A DNA stretch of 48,143 nt, taken from positions 1 to 48,143 of the forward strand of contig SYCV01000104.1 of assembly GCA_005786805.1 (NCBI GenBank). The letters are read 5' to 3'. Below, one piece after another: positions 9,573-18,677 of this stretch. How positions within the stretch are numbered: position 1 is the first letter of the stretch; each line of letters begins with the position of its first letter. The translations under genes were made by a program, and so were the position numbers. A model generated the notes under the pieces. That model saw only the letters and a program-made list of their open reading frames with translations. It was not told the DNA's origin and did no database searches. This DNA is from Planctomycetia bacterium. GTDB lineage: Bacteria > Planctomycetota > Planctomycetia > Gemmatales > Gemmataceae.

Positions 9573-10121
9573 TTATCTGGTGGTGGATTTTGGGGATTTA
9601 GCCTGGGCTAATACTTCGAAGATAGTGGTCATAAAAGCTGGAAGATCATCCGGTTTGCGGCTGGTGACTAAATTTCCATCGCGGATAACTTCCGCATCAA
9701 TGTAGCTTGCACCCGCGTTGATCACATCATCCTTGATGGCAAAAAAACAAGTGGCTTTCTTTCCTTTTAAAGCTTGCGTGGAGCATAATACCCAGGGGCC
9801 ATGGCAAATAGCGGCAATCATCTTGCCTTGTTCCGCCATCACGCTCACCAATTTTATCATAGCTTCAGATCTTCTGATGAAATCAGGAGCAAAACCACCC
9901 GGAATTACCACGCCATCATAATCCGATGGATTGACATCCCTTGCCGCGATTTCACTTTTCGCAGGATAACCCAACTTGCTGGGGTAGGAGTGATTTGCCT
10001 CAGGTCCAACCATTGAAACTGTTGCCCCCGCTTCTTTTAATCTGTAGTAGGGGTACCAAACTTCCATCTCTTGGTATTGCTGTTCCAACAAAACAATAAT
10101 TTTCTTTCCTTGAAGATTCAT
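9573..10121 (-). CDS. DJ-1/PfpI family protein (glutamine amidotransferase-like)
   Basis: A 182-residue cytoplasmic protein of the DJ-1/PfpI superfamily; members act as deglycases, stress chaperones or small proteases, and the exact activity is uncertain. The nucleophile elbow AAICHGPW places Cys106 and His107. The acidic partner is probably in YQEMEVWYP (Glu18 or Glu20). The GGFAPDFIRR stretch and the C-terminal TSRKPDDLPAF are typical of the PfpI subgroup. The start at 10121 has a strong AAAGGAG ribosome binding site 6 bases upstream. It lies between an epimerase gene and xylA on the same strand; a carbonyl-stress role beside sugar metabolism is only an inference. Confidence 0.88.
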   Translation of the reverse strand: MNLQGKKIIVLLEQQYQEMEVWYPYYRLKEAGATVSMVGPEANHSYPSKLGYPAKSEIAARDVNPSDYDGVVIPGGFAPDFIRRSEAMIKLVSVMAEQGKMIAAICHGPWVLCSTQALKGKKATCFFAIKDDVINAGASYIDAEVIRDGNLVTSRKPDDLPAFMTTIFEVLAQAKSPKSTTR

Positions 10122-10162
10122 GCGGGCTCCTTTGATAATCTAATTTGATTAATTTAACTTTA

Positions 10163-10178
10163 TTGAGAATGATCTCAA
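10163..10178. repeat. Perfect inverted repeat between epimerase and PfpI genes
   Basis: Arms TTGAGA and TCTCAA surround ATGA, giving a 16-base dyad about 42 bases upstream of the PfpI start. No T-run follows on the minus strand, so it looks more like a possible operator than a terminator. It vaguely recalls Fur-type boxes, but spacing is not the classical one. Confidence 0.35.
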
Positions 10179-10198
10179 AGAGTATTCTTGAATCAATT

Positions 10199-11197
10199 TT
10201 AAGAATTGTTTTTGTACCAATTCAAAGTTTCAGCAATTCCCTCGTCAAAAGTTTTGATTGGTGCGTAACCTAGGATTCGCTTTGCTTTTTCAATACTGAA
10301 GTCAAGGTTCAGGCCCAGGAATTTGATATTTGCCCTGGTGACTTTTGGGGCTTGCTGCGCCCCATTTTTCAAAGCTTTTTTTTCCATGGAACTTGCTATC
10401 AATTTAGCAAGCCAAAGTGGCACAGGAATAAAAAAAGGACTTGGTAAGTTCATACCCTTTGCGATGGAGGTGATAAATCGTTTCTTGCTTGTTTTTTCAC
10501 CATCAGTGAGATTGAAAACCTCACCAACGGCCTTTGGATTGTCGAGTGCCAGAAAAGCCGCATGCACCAAATTGCCCACGAATATATTGTTCATTGCATA
10601 GCTACTGCTACCTATGTATTTGACTTCCTTGGTTTTAAGTTTTTGCATTAACCTTGGTAAAACAGTTCGGTCCCGGGGACCATAAATGAACCCCGGCCTT
10701 AATACCACCACTGGATAACCTTTTTCCCTGTGATATTGCAGAGCAAGCTTTTCAGATTCCACCTTGGATTGGGTGTAGCCGTCAAAATGTTGCTCTGGTG
10801 GAGGCGTGGATTCATCGGTTTGATAGTGATGCCTGGCTTCATAAACCCCAAGGCTGCTAAAGTGAATAAATCTGTGAATCTGGGATGGCTCAAGTGAATT
10901 TAGAAGTTTTCGGAGACCTTCCACATTTACTTGCCTGTAAGAATCTATAGAGCCCCAATCCCCTACTTTTGCTGCACAATGAAAAACAGTATCAACTCCC
11001 AGGGTTGCTTCCTTGGGAAGGCTTTCATCTTGAAGGTCTCCTCTAACAACTTCGACACCAAGTTTTTCGAGGAAGGAACTGTCAGATCCATTTCGAATCA
11101 ATGCTTTTACCTTATAACCCCTGTTTACACATGCTTGTGCAAGATAACTGCCAACCAAACCACCCGCACCGGTAATAAGGCAAGTATGTTTGTTCAT
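10199..11197 (-). CDS. NAD(P)-dependent epimerase/dehydratase (3-beta-HSD-like extended SDR)
   Basis: A 332-residue extended short-chain dehydrogenase. The Rossmann motif TGAGGLVG is at 9-16, and the catalytic set is Ser114/Ser115 (HFSSLGVYE), Tyr141 and Lys145 (YTQSK). The RPGFIYGPRDRTVLPRL segment and the C-terminal VFNLTDG resemble the 3-beta-hydroxysteroid dehydrogenase / sterol-4-carboxylate dehydrogenase branch. The substrate may be a nucleotide sugar, steroid-like or polyketide-like compound and cannot be told here. An ATG at 11242 would add 15 residues; I choose 11197 because AGGT lies 8 bases ahead of it and the Rossmann fold begins immediately. It appears to be the first gene of the minus-strand operon and diverges from bamA. 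Confidence 0.85.
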   Translation of the reverse strand: MNKHTCLITGAGGLVGSYLAQACVNRGYKVKALIRNGSDSSFLEKLGVEVVRGDLQDESLPKEATLGVDTVFHCAAKVGDWGSIDSYRQVNVEGLRKLLNSLEPSQIHRFIHFSSLGVYEARHHYQTDESTPPPEQHFDGYTQSKVESEKLALQYHREKGYPVVVLRPGFIYGPRDRTVLPRLMQKLKTKEVKYIGSSSYAMNNIFVGNLVHAAFLALDNPKAVGEVFNLTDGEKTSKKRFITSIAKGMNLPSPFFIPVPLWLAKLIASSMEKKALKNGAQQAPKVTRANIKFLGLNLDFSIEKAKRILGYAPIKTFDEGIAETLNWYKNNS

Positions 11198-11249
11198 GTT
11201 TAAACCTATTCGAATAATTGGGTTGTTGAATAATTGTTGCAAAAGTTCC

Positions 11250-11272
11250 CTATCTTAATTTTTATGAGATAG
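11250..11272. promoter_or_regulatory. Inverted repeat in the epimerase/bamA divergent promoter region
   Basis: CTATCT and AGATAG form a 6-base dyad with an 11-base spacer within the 256-base region separating the divergent starts at 11197 and 11454. The region is AT-rich. The function is unknown; it may be a transcript hairpin or operator. Confidence 0.25.
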
Positions 11273-11378
11273 AGCCCATTTATGTGATTGTTTTTGTAAA
11301 TAATTTTAAAAATAGAAATTATTCGCTTACATCTAAAGAGCCAACTGTATTTGGTCGATATACTTTATTCAATTCATA

Positions 11379-11407
11379 TTGACACTTCATTCAAGTTACC
11401 TTATTGA
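11379..11407 (+). promoter_or_regulatory. Candidate sigma-70-like promoter of bamA
   Basis: A perfect TTGACA at 11379-11384 is followed, after 17 bases, by TATTGA at 11402-11407, which is only a partial match to TATAAT. It lies about 50 bases upstream of the preferred bamA ATG. It also argues against using the TTG inside TTGACA as a start codon. Confidence 0.3.
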
Positions 11408-11453
11408 ACCCCCCGACCTGAGAAAAACTCCATACCCAATCAAGGGTTTGTTC

Positions 11454-13817
11454 ATGCTGGTAAGATTTAGAAATAACCTGAGACTTATTCACCCGCTTTT
11501 TGTGTTGGCGGTGTTGATTTGTTCATCGGTAGCCAATATTTTCGCACAGCAACCAGCCTCACCCGGCAAGGTGCTTATCGCGGATGTAATTGTCCAGGGT
11601 AATCGTGTGGTGGCAACCCAGGCTATCACCTCTCAATTGGCAACAAAACCCGGAAAAGAATATCAGGCAAATGTTATCCAAGATGATGTCCGAAAATTGA
11701 TGGCAACAAAACAATTTGCCCATATCGACCCAAGAATTGAAAGTCTTCCCGATGGTAAGGTTAATATCTTTTTCCTTATAAAGGAATTTCCCAGTGTTGT
11801 CCAAAATGTCACCTACCTTGGCGCAAAACACCTTAAGGAAGAAGAATTAAGCCAGTTGAGTTTGGTATCGAAGGGGAAGCCCCTAAGTCCGATAACCAAC
11901 AAACTTGCTTGCCAGGCGATTGTGCGACGATACAACGAGCAAGGCAGGCCATTTGCAAGTTGCGATTTGCTCAAAGGTGGCGATCCTTCAGACAAGGAAG
12001 TCATCTTCAACATCACGGAAGGTCCGTTAGTCAAGGTTCGCTCCATTGATTTCAAAGGGCAGGAATTTGTCAGGGGCGCGGTTCTGGCAACCCACATTCA
12101 AACTTCCAAGAAATTCATGGGCTTATTCGGTGGCACTTACAACAGTGCGATGGCTGATGCTGATACTGCTAAACTTGAGGAGTATTACAAGTCTTTTGGT
12201 TTCCTGGATGTTCATGTTTCCAGGGAATTGGTTTGGACACCGGATGGCAAGGAAGTTGACCTTGTATTTCACATCAAGGAAGGCATTCGATACCAAGTTC
12301 AGGGACCCCCACAGGTTGTGAATCTGAAATCCATGCCGGCAGAGCAGATCGAGCAATTGAGTAAGATCAAAGGCGGAGAGTATTTCAATGAAAATAAAAT
12401 CAATGAAGATAAGAAGTTGATGGAGGATTATGTCGGTTATTCAGGTAGGGAAATGAGGCTGAATCCAGTGCCTGTTTTTTCTCCAGATGTGCCTGGTTTG
12501 GTCAGAATCCAGTATGAGGCGTTTGAAAGGCCACCGGCTCGCGTTGGCCAAGTTTTTGTGGTTGGAAACGAAAGAACCAAGCAAAATGTTATCCTTCGTC
12601 AAGTTCCATTGTATCCCGGCCAGGTGTTGACTTATCCTGACTTGAGGTTGGCTGAAAAAAATCTTGCCAGATTGAATATTTTTGAATCATCACCCGATGG
12701 TTCGGTGCGTCCAACTGTTACCGTCTTGGACCCCGATCTTGAATCTGAATTCAAGGATTTGTTGGTTACGGTGCAGGAAGCCAGCACAGGAAGCCTTCTC
12801 TTTGGTGTAGGTGTTAACTCGGATGCTGGTTTGAATGGTAGCATAGTTTTAAATGAGCGAAATTTCGACATCACCAGGATTCCCACAAGCCTTGATGATT
12901 TGATGAGTGGTGGGGCGTTTCGTGGCGCGGGTCAGGAGTTTCGTTTGGAAGCAGTGCCTGGAACCCAGCTACAAAGATACACTGCTAGTTTTCGTGAACC
13001 TTTCCTTTTCGATTCCTTGTTTAGTTTTGGTGCGAGTGGTTATTACTACACTCGAAGGTTTGATGAATACGATGAAACTCGAGCTGGGGGTAGGTTCACT
13101 CTTGGTAGAAAATTAAACCAGTACTGGAATGCAAATGCCAGCTTGAGGATTGAGGATGTTGGGGTTTACAGGGTTCCTGCTGGGGCTCCTGTGGATTATA
13201 CCTCTGTTGAAGGTCAGAATTTCCTCCTTGGTTTGCGGGCAAATGTGACGAGAGATTCCAGGGATTCTTATTTGCGGGCCACCGAGGGTAGTATTCTTGA
13301 TTTGTCCTTTGAACAGGCTTTCGGCGCCTATAACTTCCCGCTGGTCTCAGTGGAAATGAACAAATACATCACCATGTATCAGCGTGCTGATGGTAGTGGC
13401 AGGCATGTTATGGCGCTTCGTTCCCAGTTTTCCTGGGCAGGTGATGAGACTCCTGTTTATGAACGATACTTTGCAGGTGGTTTCAGGTCTATGCGCGGGT
13501 TTCAGTTCAGGGGTGTAAGTCCAAATACTAATGGGTACATGGTTGGGGGCGACTTCATGTTCCTCAACTCAATGGAATACCAGGTTCCCTTGAAGGCAAA
13601 TGATCAGATATTCATGGTTGGGTTTATAGACAGTGGTACTGTTGAATCAAACATCAGCAAAATAACTGATTACAGGGTCTCAGCAGGTGCTGGCTTGAGG
13701 TTTGTGGTTCCTATGCTAGGGCCCACTCCAATAGCCTTGGATTTTGGTTTCCCGATTGTTAAGGCTGATACTGATAGAACCCAGCTCTTTAGTTTCTGGA
13801 TGGGATTCTTCCGCTAA
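11454..13817 (+). CDS. bamA: Outer membrane protein assembly factor BamA (Omp85 family)
   Basis: A 787-residue Omp85 protein that inserts beta-barrel proteins into the outer membrane. Residues 1-31 form a signal peptide ending NIFAQ. POTRA-like repeats follow (IADVIVQGNRVV from about 42, VQNVTYLGAKHL near 120, VRSIDFKGQEFV near 200, and VGQVFVVGNERT near 370). The C-terminal half is a beta-rich barrel with the typical GGFRSMRGFQFRG motif and ends SFWMGFFR. The ATG at 11454 is preferred over an upstream in-frame TTG at 11379 because AAGGG sits 8 bases ahead and a signal peptide begins at once. It is monocistronic, with a strong terminator following. Confidence 0.9.
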   Translation: MLVRFRNNLRLIHPLFVLAVLICSSVANIFAQQPASPGKVLIADVIVQGNRVVATQAITSQLATKPGKEYQANVIQDDVRKLMATKQFAHIDPRIESLPDGKVNIFFLIKEFPSVVQNVTYLGAKHLKEEELSQLSLVSKGKPLSPITNKLACQAIVRRYNEQGRPFASCDLLKGGDPSDKEVIFNITEGPLVKVRSIDFKGQEFVRGAVLATHIQTSKKFMGLFGGTYNSAMADADTAKLEEYYKSFGFLDVHVSRELVWTPDGKEVDLVFHIKEGIRYQVQGPPQVVNLKSMPAEQIEQLSKIKGGEYFNENKINEDKKLMEDYVGYSGREMRLNPVPVFSPDVPGLVRIQYEAFERPPARVGQVFVVGNERTKQNVILRQVPLYPGQVLTYPDLRLAEKNLARLNIFESSPDGSVRPTVTVLDPDLESEFKDLLVTVQEASTGSLLFGVGVNSDAGLNGSIVLNERNFDITRIPTSLDDLMSGGAFRGAGQEFRLEAVPGTQLQRYTASFREPFLFDSLFSFGASGYYYTRRFDEYDETRAGGRFTLGRKLNQYWNANASLRIEDVGVYRVPAGAPVDYTSVEGQNFLLGLRANVTRDSRDSYLRATEGSILDLSFEQAFGAYNFPLVSVEMNKYITMYQRADGSGRHVMALRSQFSWAGDETPVYERYFAGGFRSMRGFQFRGVSPNTNGYMVGGDFMFLNSMEYQVPLKANDQIFMVGFIDSGTVESNISKITDYRVSAGAGLRFVVPMLGPTPIALDFGFPIVKADTDRTQLFSFWMGFFR

Positions 13818-13833
13818 TTGTAACCAATTCAAC

Positions 13834-13890
13834 ACGGCATCCAAAAAATGAGGCTTAGCCTCGGGGGGTTGGATGCCGTTACTTTTTTTT
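13834..13890 (+). terminator. Nested-hairpin rho-independent terminator after bamA
   Basis: A perfect 11-base stem, ACGGCATCCAA (13834-13844) with TTGGATGCCGT (13869-13879), encloses a second hairpin GAGGC/GCCTC (13850-13862). It is followed by eight T residues ending at 13890. It lies 17 bases after the bamA stop and overlaps the last base of the stop codon of the convergent small gene, which it may also insulate. Confidence 0.85.
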
Positions 13891-14256
13891 CTCGATTATC
13901 ACTTCCTTGATTATTTCCGTCACTTCTTGGTAAGGGGTGTAAAACGATTTATCACCCAGTTGAGTGGGGGAAAAGTTATTGAGGCGTGTTTCGCCAAAGG
14001 GATAAGACATTCCGTTATAAAGATAAAATGAGCCATTTGGTGAATAAACAACCCGGGGTCGGAAATTTCCCAATCTGTCTACAGCCAAATTCTGCCAATG
14101 ACTATAGGCGCTTTCTTTTGGGAAGAACACCATTTTTTCAGGCGGCGGCGGATCTTGAAAAAGAATAGCAGGCGTGGGACGCGATGGTAAAATATTAGCG
14201 GTTTCGGAGTCGACGCCTAACAAATTTAAAGCAATTAAAAGGCATGAAAGTTCCAT
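13879..14256 (-). CDS. Small secreted protein of unknown function
   Basis: A 125-residue protein with a short hydrophobic N-terminus (MELSCLLIALNLLG) that could be a signal peptide, a proline-rich segment (FQDPPPPEKM, about 34-42), a middle region rich in Tyr, Asn and Gly (SPNGSFYLYNGMSYPFGET), and a very charged C-terminal tail (EVTEIIKEVIIEKKK). No family is recognised. It stands alone between bamA (convergent) and ilvD (same strand, upstream). Its coding status rests on the signal-like N-terminus and sensible composition, since it has no strong ribosome binding site. Confidence 0.6.
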   Translation of the reverse strand: MELSCLLIALNLLGVDSETANILPSRPTPAILFQDPPPPEKMVFFPKESAYSHWQNLAVDRLGNFRPRVVYSPNGSFYLYNGMSYPFGETRLNNFSPTQLGDKSFYTPYQEVTEIIKEVIIEKKK

Positions 14257-14334
14257 AAAAATACCCGTAAATATGAACTATTAATTAATCAGAATTCGAT
14301 TATCCCAGAAGTGTATGAGTATTTAAAACAAAAA

Positions 14335-14370
14335 GACCCAGAAAGGGCAAAGTGCCCATGCTTCCGGGTC
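14335..14370 (-). terminator. Rho-independent terminator after ilvD
   Basis: Read on the minus strand, GACCC pairs with GGGTC (14335-14339 with 14366-14370, extended by GAA/TTC after one mismatch), with an inner GGGC/GCCC hairpin. It is followed by TTTTTGTTTT at 14325-14334. It lies 46 bases after the ilvD stop and before the small secreted gene, separating the two transcripts. Confidence 0.75.
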
Positions 14371-14416
14371 GATTTAATCACTACAACTGGAACTGCAAAT
14401 TCGATGGAAATAACTA

Positions 14417-16102
14417 CTAGTAGGTAACCGCACCTTCTGAAGCGGATTTCACGCATTTTGCATACTTCGCCAGAACACCAGCTTTTTCTCTTGGTGCGGG
14501 GGTTTTCCATGCAGCTTTTCGCTTTTGTAATTCAGCTTCATCCAGATGTACCTTTAGCACCTTGGCTTCGGCATCAATCGTGATGGTTTCACCTGAGTTG
14601 ATTAGGGCAATGGGTCCCCCAACCCAAGCTTCAGGGGAAACATGGCCAACAACAAGTCCATGGGTTCCTCCCGAGAATCTGCCATCGGTGATGAGGCCTA
14701 TGCTTTCTCCCAAGCCCTGGCCTACCAATGCTGCGGTAACTGAAAGCATTTCTCGCATACCGGGCCCCCCAACAGGGCCTTCACCTCGAATTACCACGAT
14801 GTCGCCAGCTTTGATTTGCCGTTCTTGAATTGCATGGAAACACGCTTCTTCCCCATCAAAGACCTTAGCTGGCCCGGTGATTTTACTGCTTTTCAAGCCG
14901 GCGATTTTCGCGACAGCCCCATCTGGAGCTAGATTGCCATGCAACACAACAATATGGCCGGAGGCATGTAAAGGATTATTCAACGGCCTTAGCACATCCT
15001 GCTTGGGTTTTTTATAAATGCTTTCGATATCTTTAAGATTCTCAGCCAGGGTTTTTCCGGTGCAGGTGATGCAATCTCCATGAAGTAAACCCGCCTCAAG
15101 CAATGCCTTGAGAACAGGTGGCGTTCCCCCAACTTTGTGAAGATCATGCATCACATATCTGCCACCTGGTTTCAAGTCGGCTAGGTGGGGTATTTTAGCT
15201 CCGATTCGGTCGAAATCAGCAAGAGTCCATTCAACCTGTGCTTCTCTCGCTATCGCCATGAGGTGAAGGATGGCATTGGTACTACCGCCCAAAGCCAATA
15301 CAAATGTGTATGCGTTTTCAAGTGATTTACGATTGATGATATCCCTGGGCCGTAAATTATCTTTTACCAATTGGACCACCTGCTTACCAGCCAGGAAAGC
15401 TTCTCTTTCCTTGGCGGCGCTTACTGCGGGATTACTTGCGCCAAATGGAAGTGAAAGCCCCATGGCTTCAATCGCGGAACTCATGGTGTTGGCGGTATAC
15501 ATTCCACCACAAGAACCAGCTCCGGGGCATGCTTCACATTCGATTTTGTGAACCCCTTTTTTATCCAAGGTTCCGGCTTGATTTTTACCCACTGCCTCAA
15601 AAATGGAAACAATATCGATATCTTCCCCGGAAGGTCCGATCCCGGGCAGAATACTTCCGCCGTAAATAAAAATGCTGGGGATGTTTAATCTTGCCATGGC
15701 CATCACACAACCAGGCATGTTTTTGTCACATCCACCTACTGCAATCATGCCATCGTGATTCATGCCCGCACTTACCACTTCAAGGCTGTCTGCGATGACT
15801 TCCCTTGAAACAAGGCTGTATCTCATTCCCTGATGGCCCATCATGATACCGTCGGAAGCTGTGGGGGCGCCGTATATCTGCGGTACACCACCACCTGTCC
15901 TGACACCTTCAATTCCTTTCCTGGCAAGCCGGTCAAGGTGTGCGTTGCAAGGAGTGATGTCGCTGAAAAGCGAAGCTACCCCGATCATCGGCCTTTCGAA
16001 ATCATCATCATGAAAGCCAACTGCACGAAGCATGGCCCGATTGGGGGCTCTTCCAATTCCCTCGGTCGTGGTTAAACTGGTTTTATTGTTCTTGGATGCC
16101 AT
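14417..16102 (-). CDS. ilvD: Dihydroxy-acid dehydratase
   Basis: A 561-residue IlvD/Edd family enzyme that dehydrates 2,3-dihydroxy-isovalerate and 2,3-dihydroxy-3-methylvalerate in valine/isoleucine synthesis, cytoplasmic. Candidate [2Fe-2S] ligands are Cys52 ([10 protein letters not shown]), Cys125 ([10 protein letters not shown]) and Cys198 ([14 protein letters not shown]), which matches the three-cysteine pattern of [2Fe-2S] dehydratases. The C-terminal [10 protein letters not shown] and GHVSPEA motifs are present. The ATG at 16102 has GGAGAA six bases upstream; an in-frame ATG at 16132 is less likely. No other ilv genes are near. Two perfect palindromes upstream (16159-16210) may regulate it. 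Confidence 0.95.
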   Translation of the reverse strand: MASKNNKTSLTTTEGIGRAPNRAMLRAVGFHDDDFERPMIGVASLFSDITPCNAHLDRLARKGIEGVRTGGGVPQIYGAPTASDGIMMGHQGMRYSLVSREVIADSLEVVSAGMNHDGMIAVGGCDKNMPGCVMAMARLNIPSIFIYGGSILPGIGPSGEDIDIVSIFEAVGKNQAGTLDKKGVHKIECEACPGAGSCGGMYTANTMSSAIEAMGLSLPFGASNPAVSAAKEREAFLAGKQVVQLVKDNLRPRDIINRKSLENAYTFVLALGGSTNAILHLMAIAREAQVEWTLADFDRIGAKIPHLADLKPGGRYVMHDLHKVGGTPPVLKALLEAGLLHGDCITCTGKTLAENLKDIESIYKKPKQDVLRPLNNPLHASGHIVVLHGNLAPDGAVAKIAGLKSSKITGPAKVFDGEEACFHAIQERQIKAGDIVVIRGEGPVGGPGMREMLSVTAALVGQGLGESIGLITDGRFSGGTHGLVVGHVSPEAWVGGPIALINSGETITIDAEAKVLKVHLDEAELQKRKAAWKTPAPREKAGVLAKYAKCVKSASEGAVTY

Positions 16103-16158
16103 GAGAAATTCTCCGCCGGTTTTTAATGACAAGGCCCTTATTCAAATAAAAATTTCTA

Positions 16159-16179
16159 TTCCAAGATATGATCTTGGAA
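16159..16179. promoter_or_regulatory. Perfect palindrome upstream of ilvD (possible operator or terminator of the TPR gene)
   Basis: Arms TTCCAAGAT and ATCTTGGAA (9 bases each) flank a 3-base centre. It lies 57 bases upstream of the ilvD start and about 60 bases after the stop of the TPR gene. On the minus strand it is followed by a moderately T-rich stretch, so a weak terminator is an alternative to an operator. Confidence 0.5.
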
Positions 16180-16192
16180 ATCCTTAATGATA

Positions 16193-16210
16193 TGTTTTAT
16201 GAATAAAACA
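16193..16210. promoter_or_regulatory. Second perfect palindrome upstream of ilvD
   Basis: Arms TGTTTTAT and ATAAAACA (8 bases each) flank a 2-base centre. It is only 13 bases from the palindrome at 16159-16179. AT-rich dyads of this size suit a dimeric repressor site or a promoter-proximal element; the function is unknown. Confidence 0.4.
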
Positions 16211-16239
16211 AAGGAAATGGCTAGGAATATTTCAAAGTG

Positions 16240-18564
16240 CTATTTTTGAATTGGTTTGCTGGCAATAGCCAGCCATGGTTCCCATTCTTTTCGAATGGAG
16301 TCGTCCATTTCGTTTAATTGTGACTTGAGTTCAGCTAATCGCTGGGAAACCAGGTCGAACTGGCCTAATGCCGAGTGACAACGCACCATTCCACCCAAGG
16401 CATGAAGCATCTCTTTTTTACCGCGGGTTTTAGCTGCAATCCGTGTGTAAATGAGCATGGCGGCCTCGTATTGGCCCATGTTAAATTTACATTCGGCGGC
16501 CAGCAGGGGGATGAGGAGTCGCTCTTCCTCTGAAAGTTGAGTTATTCCAAGCGGAGATTCAGCAAGTTGTTCAAGTTCCTGGTAAGTGTCCGCCGATTTC
16601 TGCAGCCATTTTCTATGTTCGGCTTGATAATGAATCTTGGTTTCCGGGGTAGTTTTTTCCCCAAGAATGAAATTTTGTTGTTCTTGATTTGCCAGTTGCC
16701 TGTATGCCTCACCCAATTGTAGTCTGGCCCTTACCGCCTGGTTGTTTTTGCCAAACCGCTCCAATGCCTCCTCATAGCGCCTTACAACCATGCGATAGTT
16801 TTTTCTCTGGTAGAATATTGATCCGATTGCAAAAAGGGATTTTTCCTGAGCCTCGGAGTCTGGGTCAAAGCGAAGTAATTGTAAATTTTGTTCCAATGTC
16901 TCCTCGGCTTGATCGAGCTCATTTTTTTCAATGTGGATCAAGGCCAGTTGATACCTGGAATTGTAAGTGTGGGTACCTCGATATTTTAACGATGTGAGAT
17001 AGGAGTTTTTCGCATCATCGATTCTGCCCATTTCTCTTTGCAATTCTCCAAGCTGGAAAAGAGCGTTCCCCAAACGGGGGTCAGTACCTGCCGAATTAAT
17101 GAACTTTACCAGGGAATCCTGTGACTTGGGCAAATCACCACCTTTGCGAAACCGGGAAAATGCCTTCCATAATTCCTCCAGTGACCTGGAGTTGCTCCCT
17201 GATTCACTAGATGCTTTGAAATTAAGTTCACCGGCATTTGTGAGTAAATCCTGGCCTGCCTTAAAAATCAACTTGGCTTTTGAACTGTCAGTAATTTCAT
17301 TCGATTCCTTGAATTTGAATTCTCCCCAGGTGTTTAAAATATCAGCGCGGAGGCTTGTCGCCACAAATGGGGGAAATACTTTCTGTAGTGAATCATTGAT
17401 TCTCAATGCGATTTCAAAATTTGAAAGTCTTAAAGGTTCCTGTTGTGCTTTTTCAAATAAATTTTGGAGTTGGTTGATGTTGAAATAAATGTTTTTCCAA
17501 TCCTTCTCGGATTTGCAGTTTTTTACCAATAACTCAAGGCAGCTTGCCAATTGGTTGAGGTTTTTGTTTTCCAAGTGAATTTGAGCGAGTTGAAACGATG
17601 CAGCGTAGCGTTCATCTGACTTGCTTTTTTGCTCACATTCAATCCAAGCTTTTTCAGCTTCCTTGGTCAGGTCTACTTTTTTCAGACAAACGCCCAAAAA
17701 ATAAAGAGGTTTTCCGGCATCAGTTAAGATTTCCTTAGGCGATTCCAGAACTTGTTTCCAAATGGTCACAGCTTCCAGCCAAAGATTTTCCTCCATGTAG
17801 CTTTGTGCCAATAGTTGCCTTGCTTTTATTTCCAAATTTGGATTGGCCTTGGAGTTGATGTTTTGCAGCACTTTTCGCGCTTCATCGGGGCGTTGTAATT
17901 TCATGAGTAATTCCCCGCCCAGAATCTGGGCTGGGATTCTGCTTTGCTCTGGAAGTAGGGGAATATTCCTGTATTCCTCGTTTGCTTTCAGAGCCTTTGA
18001 AAAGTCAGGTTCCGGTGCGGTCATATACGCAATACTCAACAAATTTAAACATTCAGGGTTCCTCGAAAGTTCTATGTTTGTTTTTTCAAGGTGTTCTATG
18101 GCTTTCTTGATTTCCATCCCAAGCAGGATAGAGGCCTTGGCGTAAAGGAATTTATATTTTGATTTTTCTTCTTCCCTTAAGTTTTCCAGATTGATGCTTT
18201 TTAGTGTTTTCAACGCCTCATCCCAGTCAATCAGGCTCTTTTCCGACCCTTCCTTTAAAAGTGAGCATTCTGCAAAGTAGATTTTAGCCTGAGACTGAAT
18301 ATTTAAATCAGAGGATGTTTTTTCGATGATTTCCCTGCAGGCTGTCTGGGCGGCGTTAAAATCCGATAACTTTATTAATGCTTGGATTTTTTCGAATAAA
18401 TTGTATTCGTGGCCTTGTCGGAATTTGTGAAGTGAGGTTTTGTGTGAATAGGCCAAACCAAGAGTTATTAGGCTTAAAATAAATAGTGGTATTTGCCAGG
18501 AGGTACGCCATTTTCCCTGGCTCTTTTTGTCTTCCTCAAACTTTTCCCCGTTTTTATTATCCAT
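16240..18564 (-). CDS. Membrane-anchored tetratricopeptide repeat protein
   Basis: A 774-residue protein with one transmembrane segment near residues 22-40 (WQIPLFILSLITLGLAYSH) after a charged cytoplasmic N-terminus, then almost entirely helical TPR-like repeats. Examples are FQLGELQREMGRIDDAKNSY, YQLALIHIEKNELDQAEETL, and AVRARLQLGEAYRQLA near residues 520-640. It is most likely a periplasm-facing scaffold, possibly of the envelope (YbgF/BamD-like or TPR-repeat families), but no catalytic domain is seen and the partner is unknown. The ATG at 18564 is the first in frame. It is located directly upstream of ilvD on the same strand but separated from it by 137 bases containing two palindromes, so co-transcription is doubtful. 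Confidence 0.8.
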   Translation of the reverse strand: MDNKNGEKFEEDKKSQGKWRTSWQIPLFILSLITLGLAYSHKTSLHKFRQGHEYNLFEKIQALIKLSDFNAAQTACREIIEKTSSDLNIQSQAKIYFAECSLLKEGSEKSLIDWDEALKTLKSINLENLREEEKSKYKFLYAKASILLGMEIKKAIEHLEKTNIELSRNPECLNLLSIAYMTAPEPDFSKALKANEEYRNIPLLPEQSRIPAQILGGELLMKLQRPDEARKVLQNINSKANPNLEIKARQLLAQSYMEENLWLEAVTIWKQVLESPKEILTDAGKPLYFLGVCLKKVDLTKEAEKAWIECEQKSKSDERYAASFQLAQIHLENKNLNQLASCLELLVKNCKSEKDWKNIYFNINQLQNLFEKAQQEPLRLSNFEIALRINDSLQKVFPPFVATSLRADILNTWGEFKFKESNEITDSSKAKLIFKAGQDLLTNAGELNFKASSESGSNSRSLEELWKAFSRFRKGGDLPKSQDSLVKFINSAGTDPRLGNALFQLGELQREMGRIDDAKNSYLTSLKYRGTHTYNSRYQLALIHIEKNELDQAEETLEQNLQLLRFDPDSEAQEKSLFAIGSIFYQRKNYRMVVRRYEEALERFGKNNQAVRARLQLGEAYRQLANQEQQNFILGEKTTPETKIHYQAEHRKWLQKSADTYQELEQLAESPLGITQLSEEERLLIPLLAAECKFNMGQYEAAMLIYTRIAAKTRGKKEMLHALGGMVRCHSALGQFDLVSQRLAELKSQLNEMDDSIRKEWEPWLAIASKPIQK

Positions 18565-18677
18565 AAAAAAAGCTTAAACCCAATTATAATTAATCCCGAC
18601 CTATGGCACAGGCTATTTCACAAAACTAAGGTTTTAGTCAAGTGCAGCTTTAATATAGATGGAGCAAATTAAATATT

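Noticed and set aside
11379-11453. TTG start giving 25 extra residues to BamA
   Set aside because: The TTG is part of a TTGACA promoter-like box; the ATG at 11454 has a ribosome binding site and begins a proper signal peptide.
13879-18564. ilvD, TPR and small secreted genes as one operon
   Set aside because: A terminator separates ilvD from the small gene, and two palindromes in a 137-base gap separate the TPR gene from ilvD.
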